From: an uncultured Rikenellaceae bacterium
GTDB taxonomy: Bacteria; Bacteroidota; Bacteroidia; Bacteroidales; Rikenellaceae
Assembly (NCBI GenBank): GCA_946486375.1
Contig: CAMLTW010000008.1
Location: 1 to 64,000 of the forward strand
Direction of reading: 5' to 3'
DNA length: 64,000 nt
Both the position numbers and the translations under genes were made by a program. The first letter of the stretch is position 1; every line of letters begins with the position of its first letter. Positions 56,539-64,000 of the stretch are shown one piece after another. A model generated the notes under the pieces. It was not told the DNA's origin. It was given only the letters and a program-made list of their open reading frames with translations, and did no database searches.

Positions 56539-57012
56539 TTACTCATACCCCATCGTCTTGGTCGCACCGTAGATCACCTTCAAGGCATTCGCCTTCCGGA
56601 GCTCCTGCTTCACGTCGGTAATGATCCCCATCCGGGTCATATAGTCCGCTTTCAGCGTCACCGTCATGAACGGCCGATCCGATTCATTGAGCAAGTCCCT
56701 TTCCGACGCGATGAACTGTCCGATTTCCTGAGCCGACCGAAAACTATCATTCAACTGGATCCGGGGCCGGTCGCCGAACTTCGCCTGCAACACCCTCGTC
56801 GGAGAACCGATATAGATATAGCTGGTCAAAGACTTCTTCTCCAACTTCTGAATCTCGGTCGCCTGCGGCAACTGGAACCTTACCAACAATTCCTGTTCCC
56901 GCATGGAAGTCGAAACCATGAAGAAGAAAAGTATCATGAAGATAATATCGGGTAGTGATGAAGTACCGATACCGGGAAGACTTTTGTCTCCTTTCTTTCT
57001 CATTACTGCCAT
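56539..57012 (-). CDS. exbD: ExbD-family biopolymer transport protein (second copy)
   Basis: 157 residues: short cytosolic N-terminus, one membrane helix (about 21-38, DIIFMILFFFMVSTS) bearing the conserved proton-handling Asp in SSLPDIIFM, and a periplasmic domain (SYIYIGSPTRVLQAKFGDRPRIQLND...PFMTVTLKADYMTRMGIITDVKQELRKA). With ExbB it converts proton motive force to energy for TonB-dependent transport. It starts 2 nt after the first exbD. Confidence 0.92.
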   Translation of the reverse strand: MAVMRKKGDKSLPGIGTSSLPDIIFMILFFFMVSTSMREQELLVRFQLPQATEIQKLEKKSLTSYIYIGSPTRVLQAKFGDRPRIQLNDSFRSAQEIGQFIASERDLLNESDRPFMTVTLKADYMTRMGIITDVKQELRKANALKVIYGATKTMGYE

Positions 57013-57014
57013 AA

Positions 57015-57590
57015 CTATACCCCTCCGATATTACGCGGTTCAGCTTCCGAAATCTTCAACGGCACGGCTTTGGCCACCGCAGTCCGTTGATCGTCGCTCA
57101 ATTCGTCGAAACGCCGGCCGAACTTCTGCATCGACACTTCGTTCCGCACTTCGTTGAACGCCCTCGTCAATTCGTTCTGAACCATGATGTACATATTATA
57201 GCTGGTGCCACGGTCGTTCTGCAACGACACCACCCCTTCGCTCACCGGATAATCTCCGATCAGGTCGATCTGCTCGATTTTCTTGGCCGGCAGATTGGGA
57301 TCGTCCAACGGATTGAGGATAAATTCCTTGACTTTATCCTTAATCATGGTAACGTCCATAATCTGTCCTCCGACGCTCACCGCATCGGCCTTGTTGACGA
57401 ACACCAACATCAGATTCCGTTTGTTGACTTCCAGTCCCTCGTCTTTCTGATTGGGATCGGGCATCGGGGGCAGCACACGCTGAATCCCCGAATCCACGTC
57501 CATCGTCGTCGTCACAAGGAAGAAAATCAGAAGCAGGAACGCGATGTCCGCCATGGAACCGGCATTAATTTCCTGAATTCTTCTTGCCAT
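57015..57590 (-). CDS. exbD: ExbD-family biopolymer transport protein (first copy)
   Basis: 191 residues: N-terminal INAGSMADIAFLLLIFFLVTTTMDVD helix with the key Asp, then a periplasmic domain containing GIQRVLPPMPDPNQ and NLMLVFVNKADAVSVGGQIMD, with an extra C-terminal region (YNMYIMVQNELTRAFNEVRNEVSMQKFGRRFDELSDDQRTAV). Two different ExbDs in tandem are normal in Bacteroidota operons. Confidence 0.92.
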   Translation of the reverse strand: MARRIQEINAGSMADIAFLLLIFFLVTTTMDVDSGIQRVLPPMPDPNQKDEGLEVNKRNLMLVFVNKADAVSVGGQIMDVTMIKDKVKEFILNPLDDPNLPAKKIEQIDLIGDYPVSEGVVSLQNDRGTSYNMYIMVQNELTRAFNEVRNEVSMQKFGRRFDELSDDQRTAVAKAVPLKISEAEPRNIGGV

Positions 57591-57627
57591 AAATTCCTTT
57601 CATTAATTTTCCTGTGACAGAAAATGC

Positions 57628-58026
57628 CTACTTGAAAACATTCCTTATCTCGCCCACGACAATCACCACGATAGCCGCAGCCAAAGCGAAATACGTCGTA
57701 TAAAGTCCCGCATCGGTTATCCGTAATCCCACCGGATTGTCATAGACATTGGAAGCCGTCGTTACCGGCGCATCGCTGGACAATGCAAAAGCGATCCCTA
57801 CCACAACGGCCACGATGGCCAGACCCACCAAAGAACGCATCGCTCCTTTCGGATTCTGGATCAGCGTGTAGATCGGCAGCAGGATCACGGCCGCCACCGC
57901 CAATCCGAGCATGACGTACATCCACTTCAACATCAGATCCACATCGCCGGCACCGGCGAAATAGAGGACGAAGGTGAGGATGGAAATCGCCATCAGGACA
58001 TATTTGATGATTCCTAAATATTTCAT
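57628..58026 (-). CDS. small integral membrane protein of the ExbBD operon
   Basis: 132 residues with about four membrane helices (about 5-25, 35-56, 64-84, 107-127): KYLGIIKYVLMAISILTFVLYF, MYVMLGLAVAAVILLPIYTLI, AMRSLVGLAIVAVVVGIAFALS, LYTTYFALAAAIVVIVVGEI. It has no motif I can name. Placed between exbB and exbD, it is likely a partner of the motor complex; similar proteins occur at this position in other Bacteroidales. Confidence 0.85.
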   Translation of the reverse strand: MKYLGIIKYVLMAISILTFVLYFAGAGDVDLMLKWMYVMLGLAVAAVILLPIYTLIQNPKGAMRSLVGLAIVAVVVGIAFALSSDAPVTTASNVYDNPVGLRITDAGLYTTYFALAAAIVVIVVGEIRNVFK

Positions 58027-58065
58027 AGTCTAAACCTTTCTAATGAAGTTTGTCCGTTCGGGAAA

Positions 58066-58860
58066 TTACTTCCGACCGTATTTGGTCAGGATGTCCACCA
58101 GCGTGATGGAAGAGTCTTCCATAGCCAGCACGAGGCTTTCCACCTTCGACAGGATGTAGTTGTAGAACAGCTGCAGGATAACGGCTACGATCAGCCCCCC
58201 TACCGTCGTCAACAAGGCGACCTTGATACCGCCGGCCACAACGGTCGGAGAAATGTCACCGGCTGCCTGAATGGAGTCGAAGGCCCCGATCATCCCTACC
58301 ACCGTACCCATGAACCCCAACATCGGAGCCAGCGCGATGAAGAGCGAAATCCACGACAGCCCGCTTTCCATCTGTCCCGTCTGTACGGAACCGTAGGAAA
58401 CCACCGATTTTTCCACTACGTCCAGACCTTCGTCATAGCGGTCGAGACCCTGATAGAAAATGCTGGCCACCGGCCCGCGGGTGTTCCGGCACACTTCCTT
58501 GGCGGCTTCGATGCCTCCGTTATTGAGGGCTTCTTCCACCCTGGCGATGAGTTTCTTCGTATTGACGGTAGAAAGATTCAGGTAAATGATACGTTCGATG
58601 ACGATGGCCAAACCCAGCACGAGGCAGAGCAGCAGCGGAGACATCCAGCCCACACCCCCGTCCATGAACTGTTTCTTCAGGGCCTGATGCATGGGTTCTC
58701 CTTCCACATCAGTTTCGGGATTCATTGTCGCAGTTTCTTCCGCAACCACGGTTTCGGTTGCATTCTGTGCGGCCGCGGCCGAGTCCTGCTGAGCGTATAC
58801 ACTTACAGAACCAAGACTCAGGAGTCCTACTACTGACAAAATTGCAAAAACTTTTTTCAT
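58066..58860 (-). CDS. exbB: ExbB/TolQ/MotA-family proton channel protein
   Basis: 264 residues. An N-terminal signal-like segment (MKKVFAILSVVGLLSLGSVSVYAQQ) and an Ala/Glu-rich periplasmic stretch precede the three core helices (about 72-92 MSPLLLCLVLGLAIVIERIIYL; about 167-192 WISLFIALAPMLGFMGTVVGMIGAF; about 208-232 VVAGGIKVALLTTVGGLIVAVILQLF), which carry the conserved ExbB residues. First gene of the operon exbB-membrane protein-exbD-exbD, the probable energy source for TonB-dependent receptors. Confidence 0.93.
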   Translation of the reverse strand: MKKVFAILSVVGLLSLGSVSVYAQQDSAAAAQNATETVVAEETATMNPETDVEGEPMHQALKKQFMDGGVGWMSPLLLCLVLGLAIVIERIIYLNLSTVNTKKLIARVEEALNNGGIEAAKEVCRNTRGPVASIFYQGLDRYDEGLDVVEKSVVSYGSVQTGQMESGLSWISLFIALAPMLGFMGTVVGMIGAFDSIQAAGDISPTVVAGGIKVALLTTVGGLIVAVILQLFYNYILSKVESLVLAMEDSSITLVDILTKYGRK

Positions 58861-58939
58861 AGTAAAAGAATAGTTTTAATTAGTACTTCTTTGGTTTATT
58901 CATTGATTTTCGTAGTTGCTTCCGATCGTTTATTTCCTT

Positions 58940-58947
58940 CAAAAATA
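58940..58947 (-). promoter_or_regulatory. -7 promoter element for the ExbB operon
   Basis: TATTTTTG on the minus strand, about 80 nt upstream of exbB in an AT-rich stretch; no clear -33. Confidence 0.5.
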
Positions 58948-59087
58948 AGAAAAAATTTGCCATCCTGCTGCTACATAAATTTTTTTCCTGATTATTTTTA
59001 CGTTTTTTTAACATACATCCTAAAAATAACGTAAAACGAATCAGGAAAAAAGGAGGCGGCAACCTCACCGTTGCCCTGTCGTAAAGC

Positions 59088-59174
59088 GGAGAAAGCGAGA
59101 TTCGAACTCGCGATACCCTTTTGAGGTATACACACTTTCCAGGCGTGCACCTTAAGCCACTCGGTCATTTCTCC
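59088..59174 (-). tRNA. tRNA-Ser (GGA anticodon)
   Basis: 87-nt tRNA with acceptor stem GGAGAAA/TTTCTCC, D arm GACCGAGTGGCTTAAGGT, anticodon stem CACGC/GTGTG around loop CTGGAAA (anticodon GGA), a long variable arm (ATACCTCAAAAGGGTAT), and T arm GCGAGTTCGAATCTCGC. The long variable arm is the class II feature of serine tRNAs. No CCA is encoded directly after the acceptor stem. Confidence 0.95.
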
Positions 59175-59234
59175 GTATGCGATTTCGCGTCAAATCGCTG
59201 CGAAATATACAAAAAATTTCAATAAACCTAAAAA

Positions 59235-60263
59235 TTACACCGTAATTTCACCCCTTATCGGACGATTCAGGTATTCGGACATCTTTACGGGGCTGAGATT
59301 CTGCCCCAGCAGGTACATCAGTTTGGTGATCGCCGATTCGGTGGTGATGTCCCTTCCGCTGACCACCCCGATGTTCTGGAGCCGGATTCCCGTTTCATAC
59401 CGGTCCATGGCCACCGTCCCCGCATGGCACTGGGTCACGTTCATCACGATCACGCCCCGGGCGATGGCCTCTTCCAGATAATCGATGAACCATTCGTCCG
59501 TGGGAGCGTTCCCCGAGCCGTAGGTTTCCAGCACGGCCGCCCGCAGCCCCGGAATGGACAGCATCGCCCGGAACACTTCCGGGTTCATCCCCGGAAAGAT
59601 TTTGATGACGATCACGTTGCGGTCGAGGTTCGTGGAAATGTTGAACGGAGGCATGAAGGAATCGATGTGCCGGATGCAGGGATAATTGTACTGGATGGAA
59701 ATTCCCACGTCGGCCAGCGCCGGGTAATTGTCCGACCGGAAAGCGTTGAACTGATCGGCGTTGTGCTTCCGCGTCCGGTTGGCCCGGAACAGCTTGTTCT
59801 GAAAATAAACGCAGACCTCCGGCACCACGGGACGCCCGTTTTCCTGAGCCGCCGCGATTTCGATGGCCGTGATGAGGTTTTCCTTTCCGTCCGTGCGGAG
59901 CACCCCGATCGGAATCTGACTGCCCGTGAAGATGATCGGTTTGGAAAGGTTTTCGGTCATGAAACTCAGAGCCGAAGCGCTGTACGACATGGTGTCCGTT
60001 CCGTGCAGCACCACGAAACCGTCGTAGGCATCGTAATTATCCCGGATGACATGCGCGATCTTGCACCACAGTTCCGGCGTGACGTTGGCCGAATCGATGG
60101 GAGGATTGAAAGTCAGCGTGTTCAGCGAAATATTGAACTTTTTCAGTTCGGGCACTTCCTGCTCGATCTGATCGAATTTGAAAGGAGACAGCACGCCCGT
60201 TTCGGGGTTGGTTTTCATCCCGATGGTTCCTCCCGTATAGAGCAAAAGTATCGAACGGTTCAT
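59235..60263 (-). CDS. ansA: type I (cytoplasmic) L-asparaginase
   Basis: Hydrolyses asparagine to aspartate and ammonia. 342 residues with the catalytic TGGTIGM (T10, T13) and HGTDTMS (87-93) motifs; no signal peptide, so cytoplasmic. Both parts of the active site are complete. A promoter lies about 25 nt upstream. Confidence 0.95.
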   Translation of the reverse strand: MNRSILLLYTGGTIGMKTNPETGVLSPFKFDQIEQEVPELKKFNISLNTLTFNPPIDSANVTPELWCKIAHVIRDNYDAYDGFVVLHGTDTMSYSASALSFMTENLSKPIIFTGSQIPIGVLRTDGKENLITAIEIAAAQENGRPVVPEVCVYFQNKLFRANRTRKHNADQFNAFRSDNYPALADVGISIQYNYPCIRHIDSFMPPFNISTNLDRNVIVIKIFPGMNPEVFRAMLSIPGLRAAVLETYGSGNAPTDEWFIDYLEEAIARGVIVMNVTQCHAGTVAMDRYETGIRLQNIGVVSGRDITTESAITKLMYLLGQNLSPVKMSEYLNRPIRGEITV

Positions 60264-60285
60264 ATCTTCCGGTCAAAAGGATGCC

Positions 60286-60315
60286 CAAAGATAAGCAAGG
60301 TTTTCCCGAAACAAA
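60286..60315 (-). promoter_or_regulatory. ansA promoter
   Basis: TTTG (60312-60315), 18 nt, TATCTTTG (60286-60293), about 23 nt before the start codon. Confidence 0.6.
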
Positions 60316-60378
60316 ATCCGCCGCGCTTTCCCGCCGTCTTTTCCTGTCCGCTCGTCCGTCGCAACCCTTCCGAAAACA

Positions 60379-60413
60379 AGCGGCCGACAGGAACTCACGT
60401 TCCGTCAGCCGCT
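60379..60413 (-). terminator. hairpin after the GH28 gene
   Basis: AGCGGC (60379-60384) pairs with GCCGCT (60108 offset, 60408-60413), with an inner GAC/GTC and GGAAC/GTTCC arm; on the minus strand TTGTTTTC follows. Imperfect stem, but well placed 27 nt after the stop. Confidence 0.6.
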
Positions 60414-60439
60414 CTTGTCCCCTCTCCTCAGGAAAAAGC

Positions 60440-61846
60440 CTATTCGACCTTCTTCCCGTTGATCGTCAGGTTGTCGAACACGATGTTATCCGTTTTCCCG
60501 CTGATATAATTCACGGGGTCGGTGCTGGTCACTCCGCTGAAATCGCTGTCGGACACCTTCACGTTGTAAACGTTCGTTCCCTGATCCAGGGCCGTGATCA
60601 TCACGCCGTACTTGCTCTTTTGACAGGTGACGTTATCCAGATAGACGTTGCGCACCAGCGGCGGGAACGAACGGTCGCAGTTTTCCCTCGGCTCGTAAAC
60701 CAGGTTGATTTTCAGCACCGCTTCCTTGCACTGGCCCACTTCCACGTTGCGCACGTAAATGTTTTCGATCACGCCGCCCCGACAGGTGTTGGTCTTGATC
60801 CGGATCACCCGGTCGAGCAACGGACTGTCCATCTCGCAATCCTCCACGAACAGGTTCCGGTAACCGCCTCCGATTTCGCTGCCGACCACCACGCCGCCGT
60901 GGCCGTTCTTCATCTTGCAATTCCGGACGATGATGTTTTCGCTGGGCACGTTCCACCGGCGGGCATCCCCGTTCCGGCCCGACTTGATGGCGATGCAGTC
61001 GTCTCCGGTATCGAAATAGCAATCCTCGATCAGCACGTTCTTGCACGATTCCGGATCGCAGCCGTCTCCGTTCGGACCGTCGTTCTGGATATGGACGCCG
61101 CGCACCGTGATGTTTTCGCTGAGCAGCGGATGGATCACCCAGAAGGGCGAGCGCAGCAGGGTCACGTCCTCGATCAGCACGTTCTTACACTTGTAAATGT
61201 TGATGAGCTGCGACCGCATCCCGTCTTCCAGCGTCATCACGCGCTGTTCCACGGGCACCTGTTCTTCATTCCATTTCAAAAGCTTCGGACGTCCCGTCCG
61301 TTGGGATACCATCCCCTCCTGATAACCGTACCGGGGGGAACCGCACATGGCCCACCAGTTTTCCTTCGTGGCCCCTCCGTCGATCGTGCCTTTGCCCGTA
61401 ATGCCCACGTTTTCCTCTCCATAGGCATAGATCAGGGGCTGATTGTTGTAACAGTCCACCCCTTCCCAGCGGGTCAGCACCACCGGATAATATTTCCGGT
61501 CGGGGTTGAACAGCAAGGTCGCGCCCTCTTCCACACACAAGTTTACCCCGCTCTTGAGCACGATGCCGCCCGTGTGCCAGGTTCCGACCGGCACCACCAC
61601 GCGTCCCCCTCCGTTGGCGCTGCATTCGACGATGGCCTTGTTGATGGCATCGTGGTTCAAGGTATTCGGATCGTCGGGCACCGCTCCGAAATTCCGGATG
61701 TCGTAATCCCGGTTCTTGAATTTAGGGGCCTTGATGCTCTTTTCGATCTTGGGGTAGACCTTCTTCCAGGCAATCGCCGCTTCGTCCTGCGCCGTCGCTC
61801 CGGTCGCCACGACAAGGGCGGCCACGGCCAGCAAAATCTTTTTCAT
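60440..61846 (-). CDS. secreted polygalacturonase, GH28
   Basis: Hydrolyses alpha-1,4-galacturonic acid links in pectin. 468 residues: signal peptide (MKKILLAVAALVVATGATAQ), N-terminal DIRNFGAVPDD...AINKAIVECSANGGGRVVVPVGTW, and the GH28 active-site blocks NDGPNGDGCDP (D264), DTGDDCIAIKSG (D282, D283) and GHGGVVVGSE (H316), then RIKT. All catalytic residues are present. It lies 25 nt after the GH95 gene, in the same orientation. Confidence 0.95.
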   Translation of the reverse strand: MKKILLAVAALVVATGATAQDEAAIAWKKVYPKIEKSIKAPKFKNRDYDIRNFGAVPDDPNTLNHDAINKAIVECSANGGGRVVVPVGTWHTGGIVLKSGVNLCVEEGATLLFNPDRKYYPVVLTRWEGVDCYNNQPLIYAYGEENVGITGKGTIDGGATKENWWAMCGSPRYGYQEGMVSQRTGRPKLLKWNEEQVPVEQRVMTLEDGMRSQLINIYKCKNVLIEDVTLLRSPFWVIHPLLSENITVRGVHIQNDGPNGDGCDPESCKNVLIEDCYFDTGDDCIAIKSGRNGDARRWNVPSENIIVRNCKMKNGHGGVVVGSEIGGGYRNLFVEDCEMDSPLLDRVIRIKTNTCRGGVIENIYVRNVEVGQCKEAVLKINLVYEPRENCDRSFPPLVRNVYLDNVTCQKSKYGVMITALDQGTNVYNVKVSDSDFSGVTSTDPVNYISGKTDNIVFDNLTINGKKVE

Positions 61847-61871
61847 AAGTTCGGTTGGTATTTGGGTTGGT

Positions 61872-64000
61872 TTAAAAAATCACGTACTCTTTCCCCAGTT
61901 CGGTATCGAATTCCACGTAATGGTATTTCTTCCCGGAAAGAACGGCGGACTCGGCGCCCGGCTCCTCCGTCCGGTAAACGGGAGCGACGCCTTTTCCGTC
62001 CGAGGCCTGGGGCAGCGGTTCCCCTTCCAGCACCTGAAACACGAACGGTTCCGGCAGCCGGTAGAAAGGATTCGGATTCTCCCCGTCCGCCGTCCGCGCA
62101 ACAGCCCCTCTCACCTTCACGGGACGGTCGGTTTTGATCCGGCAGACGCCGCCCAGTTTCGAGCGCACTTTCGCCTCGGACAGCCGTCCGTTCTTCCAGT
62201 CGATGTCCACTTCGAAACCGCCCCGCGCCCGCAGGCCGCTCACCTTCCCGGCGGGCCAGGCATCCGGCAGCGCGGGCAGCAACTGCAGGTACCCGGCATG
62301 ACTTTGCATCAGCATTTCGGCCAACCCGGCGGTAAATCCCATGTTTCCGTCGATCTGGAACGGCGCATGGGCGTCCAGCATGTTCCGGTAAATGCCTCCT
62401 CCGTTGGACTGGAGTTCCTTCGGTCCGAACGAAACGGGCGTGAACATGTTGTTCACGATGATATGCGCATGGTTGCCGTCCAGTTGTCGCGCCCAGCAAT
62501 TCATCTTCCAGCCCATCGACCAGCCCGTGGCGGCATCCCCGCGCAATTCGAGCGTCTTGGCCACGGCGTCGAACAGTTCGGGCGTCCGTTCCGGAGTGAT
62601 CTGAGCTCCCGGATGGAAGCCGTAGAGGTGAGAAATGTGGCGGTGATGCGGTTCCGCCTCCTTGAAATCATAAATCCATTCCTGAAGCTGCCCCCGTTCT
62701 CCGATGCGGTACGGAAGAAGTTTCGGATATTTTTCCTTCAGTTCGGCCCGCAGCTCCGGATCTACACCCAGTATTTCGGAAGCCAGGATCGTGCGGTCGA
62801 ACACTTCCCGGATGATGGACATGTCCATGGTGCAGCCCGGACTGATAGCGCTCTTTTTCCGCGTCCCCGGCACGAAGAAGCTGTTTTCCGGCGAACAGGA
62901 GGCAGGCGTCACCAGCCAGCCGCTCTTGTCGGTCATCATCCAGTCCAGCGCGAACTCCGCCGCTCCCTTGAGGGCCGGATAGGCCGTCTCGCGCAGAAAG
63001 TCACGATCCCCCGTATAAAGGTAATGCTCCCACAGGTGGCTGCCGAGCCATCCGGCGGCCATGTTCCACGGAGCATTCATCGGCTCGCCGTCGTTCGGAG
63101 TGGTTTCCCGCCACAGGGAACTGTTGTGATGGGCCACCCAGCCGCGCGCCCGGTACATTTTTTCCGCCGTCTCCGTTCCGTTTGCCCTGAGTTCCCCGAT
63201 CATGCGGAAAAAGGGTTCGTTGCATTCCGACAAACCGGTCACTTCCGACGGCCAATAGTTCATTTCGGCATTGATATTCTGCGTGTAACCGCAGTTCCAC
63301 GAAGGCACCACCCGCTCGTTCCACATGCCCTGCAAATTCATCGGCTGCCCGCCCGGACGCGATGCGGAAATCATCAGGTAACGCCCGTACTGGAAAAGCT
63401 GAGCCGCCAGCCCCGGATCGGGTTTTCCCCGGTAATGCATGATCCGCTCGTCGGTAGGCATCGCTCGCTGGGCCTTGTCGCTCGGCAGGTCGAGTTTCAC
63501 CCGGTCGAACAGCTCCCGGTAATCGGCCACGTGATCCGCCCGAAGCCGCGCATAGCTTTTGGCCGAAGCTTTTTCCCGGTAACCGCGCGCCAGCGCCGAG
63601 GCATCGAGACCTTCCCGGCTCGGGCTTTTCCGGAACCCGTTGTAGCTGGTCGCCGCCGAAAGGACGAACGTCACTTCCTGCGCTCCCGTAATCTCGATTC
63701 CCCCGTCGGAAGAGACGGACGACTTTCCGTCCGTAGCGAATCCGAGCTGCGCTTCGTAGAACATCCCCTTGCCGTCGATCTGGTCGCCGTAAAGCACATG
63801 GGTGTCGTACCGGCTGTTTCCGAACCGGTCGTACAGTTCCGGATGCTTGTATTTGTTGTCCCAGCCTTCGAGCTGTTTTTCGGAACGGCGCTCCGCATAT
63901 CCCGGCGCCTGTCCCTTCAGCACGAGCACGTTTCCCTGCGCCGCCTGCGAAGCCGTCTGTTTGTGGGCCACCTTATAACGGGCCTTCAGGTCGATGGCTC
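61872..64000 (-). CDS. GH95 alpha-L-fucosidase/galactosidase (5' truncated by window edge)
   Basis: At least 709 residues; the frame is open to the window edge ([18 protein letters not shown]...), so the N-terminal ~80-120 residues lie outside. The catalytic (alpha/alpha)6 region has [27 protein letters not shown] (the two Asn of the active site), [21 protein letters not shown] [13 protein letters not shown] and [20 protein letters not shown], then a C-terminal beta domain. GH95 removes terminal 1,2-linked alpha-L-fucose or alpha-L-galactose, as found on plant glycans. A polygalacturonase follows. Confidence 0.93.
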   Translation of the reverse strand, partial: AIDLKARYKVAHKQTASQAAQGNVLVLKGQAPGYAERRSEKQLEGWDNKYKHPELYDRFGNSRYDTHVLYGDQIDGKGMFYEAQLGFATDGKSSVSSDGGIEITGAQEVTFVLSAATSYNGFRKSPSREGLDASALARGYREKASAKSYARLRADHVADYRELFDRVKLDLPSDKAQRAMPTDERIMHYRGKPDPGLAAQLFQYGRYLMISASRPGGQPMNLQGMWNERVVPSWNCGYTQNINAEMNYWPSEVTGLSECNEPFFRMIGELRANGTETAEKMYRARGWVAHHNSSLWRETTPNDGEPMNAPWNMAAGWLGSHLWEHYLYTGDRDFLRETAYPALKGAAEFALDWMMTDKSGWLVTPASCSPENSFFVPGTRKKSAISPGCTMDMSIIREVFDRTILASEILGVDPELRAELKEKYPKLLPYRIGERGQLQEWIYDFKEAEPHHRHISHLYGFHPGAQITPERTPELFDAVAKTLELRGDAATGWSMGWKMNCWARQLDGNHAHIIVNNMFTPVSFGPKELQSNGGGIYRNMLDAHAPFQIDGNMGFTAGLAEMLMQSHAGYLQLLPALPDAWPAGKVSGLRARGGFEVDIDWKNGRLSEAKVRSKLGGVCRIKTDRPVKVRGAVARTADGENPNPFYRLPEPFVFQVLEGEPLPQASDGKGVAPVYRTEEPGAESAVLSGKKYHYVEFDTELGKEYVIF

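Overview
The window is a chromosomal segment of a Bacteroidota bacterium, probably an anaerobic gut Bacteroidales with fairly high GC (Rikenellaceae/Alistipes-like is my best guess; the genus is inferred). Supporting signs are promoters of the type TTTG-N18-20-TAnnTTTG, weak or absent Shine-Dalgarno sequences, a BtuG/BtuB vitamin B12 locus, ExbB-X-ExbD-ExbD, a rubredoxin, and secreted pectin-degrading enzymes. Most long ORFs on the opposite strand are mirror images of real genes and were not annotated.

Layout. 1-2440 is an accessory, decayed region: a fragment of a type I restriction specificity subunit, the C-terminal remnant of a plasmid-type mobilization protein, a small hypothetical gene, a ~90-bp structured element present twice, and palindromic intergenic repeats. 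2473-8307 (+) holds lipA-lipB-recJ-purB, a rubredoxin and a small membrane protein. 8406-11525 (-) is a very large secreted beta-helix protein. 11763-18060 (-) reads carA-carB, a TrmH-family methyltransferase and a class-III aminotransferase. 18425-26455 (+) holds leuS-radA-thioesterase-mqnE, then a PASTA-domain protein coupled to rluD. 26644-29397 (-) has a secreted pectate lyase split by a one-base frameshift and a DUF1593-type lipoprotein.

29757-48391 (-) is one uninterrupted str-S10-spc-alpha cluster of 33 genes (rpsL to rplQ) without tuf. A promoter precedes rpsL, a second promoter-like site precedes rpsD, and a strong terminator follows rplQ. Two gaps (44772-45035, 38191-38425) are unusually long for such an operon.

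48782-53125 (-) is a vitamin B12 uptake operon: promoter, cobalamin riboswitch, BtuG-like beta-propeller lipoprotein, an uncharacterised surface lipoprotein, and a BtuB-like TonB-dependent receptor. Then follow an rluB-type pseudouridine synthase with a ~265-residue Arg/Asn/Gly-rich disordered extension (-), a MalY/PatB aminotransferase (+), an ExbB-membrane protein-ExbD-ExbD energy-transduction operon (-) that could power receptors such as BtuB, tRNA-Ser(GGA), and type I asparaginase. The right edge (60440-64000, -) holds a GH28 polygalacturonase and a GH95 alpha-fucosidase truncated by the window end. With the pectate lyase and the large beta-helix protein, this suggests a pectin/plant glycan lifestyle.

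Nothing here is a wholly new system that I can prove. The best leads are the uncharacterised lipoprotein in the riboswitch-controlled B12 locus, the disordered RluB extension, the large two-part beta-helix protein, the duplicated structured element near the left edge, and the long gaps inside the ribosomal operon.
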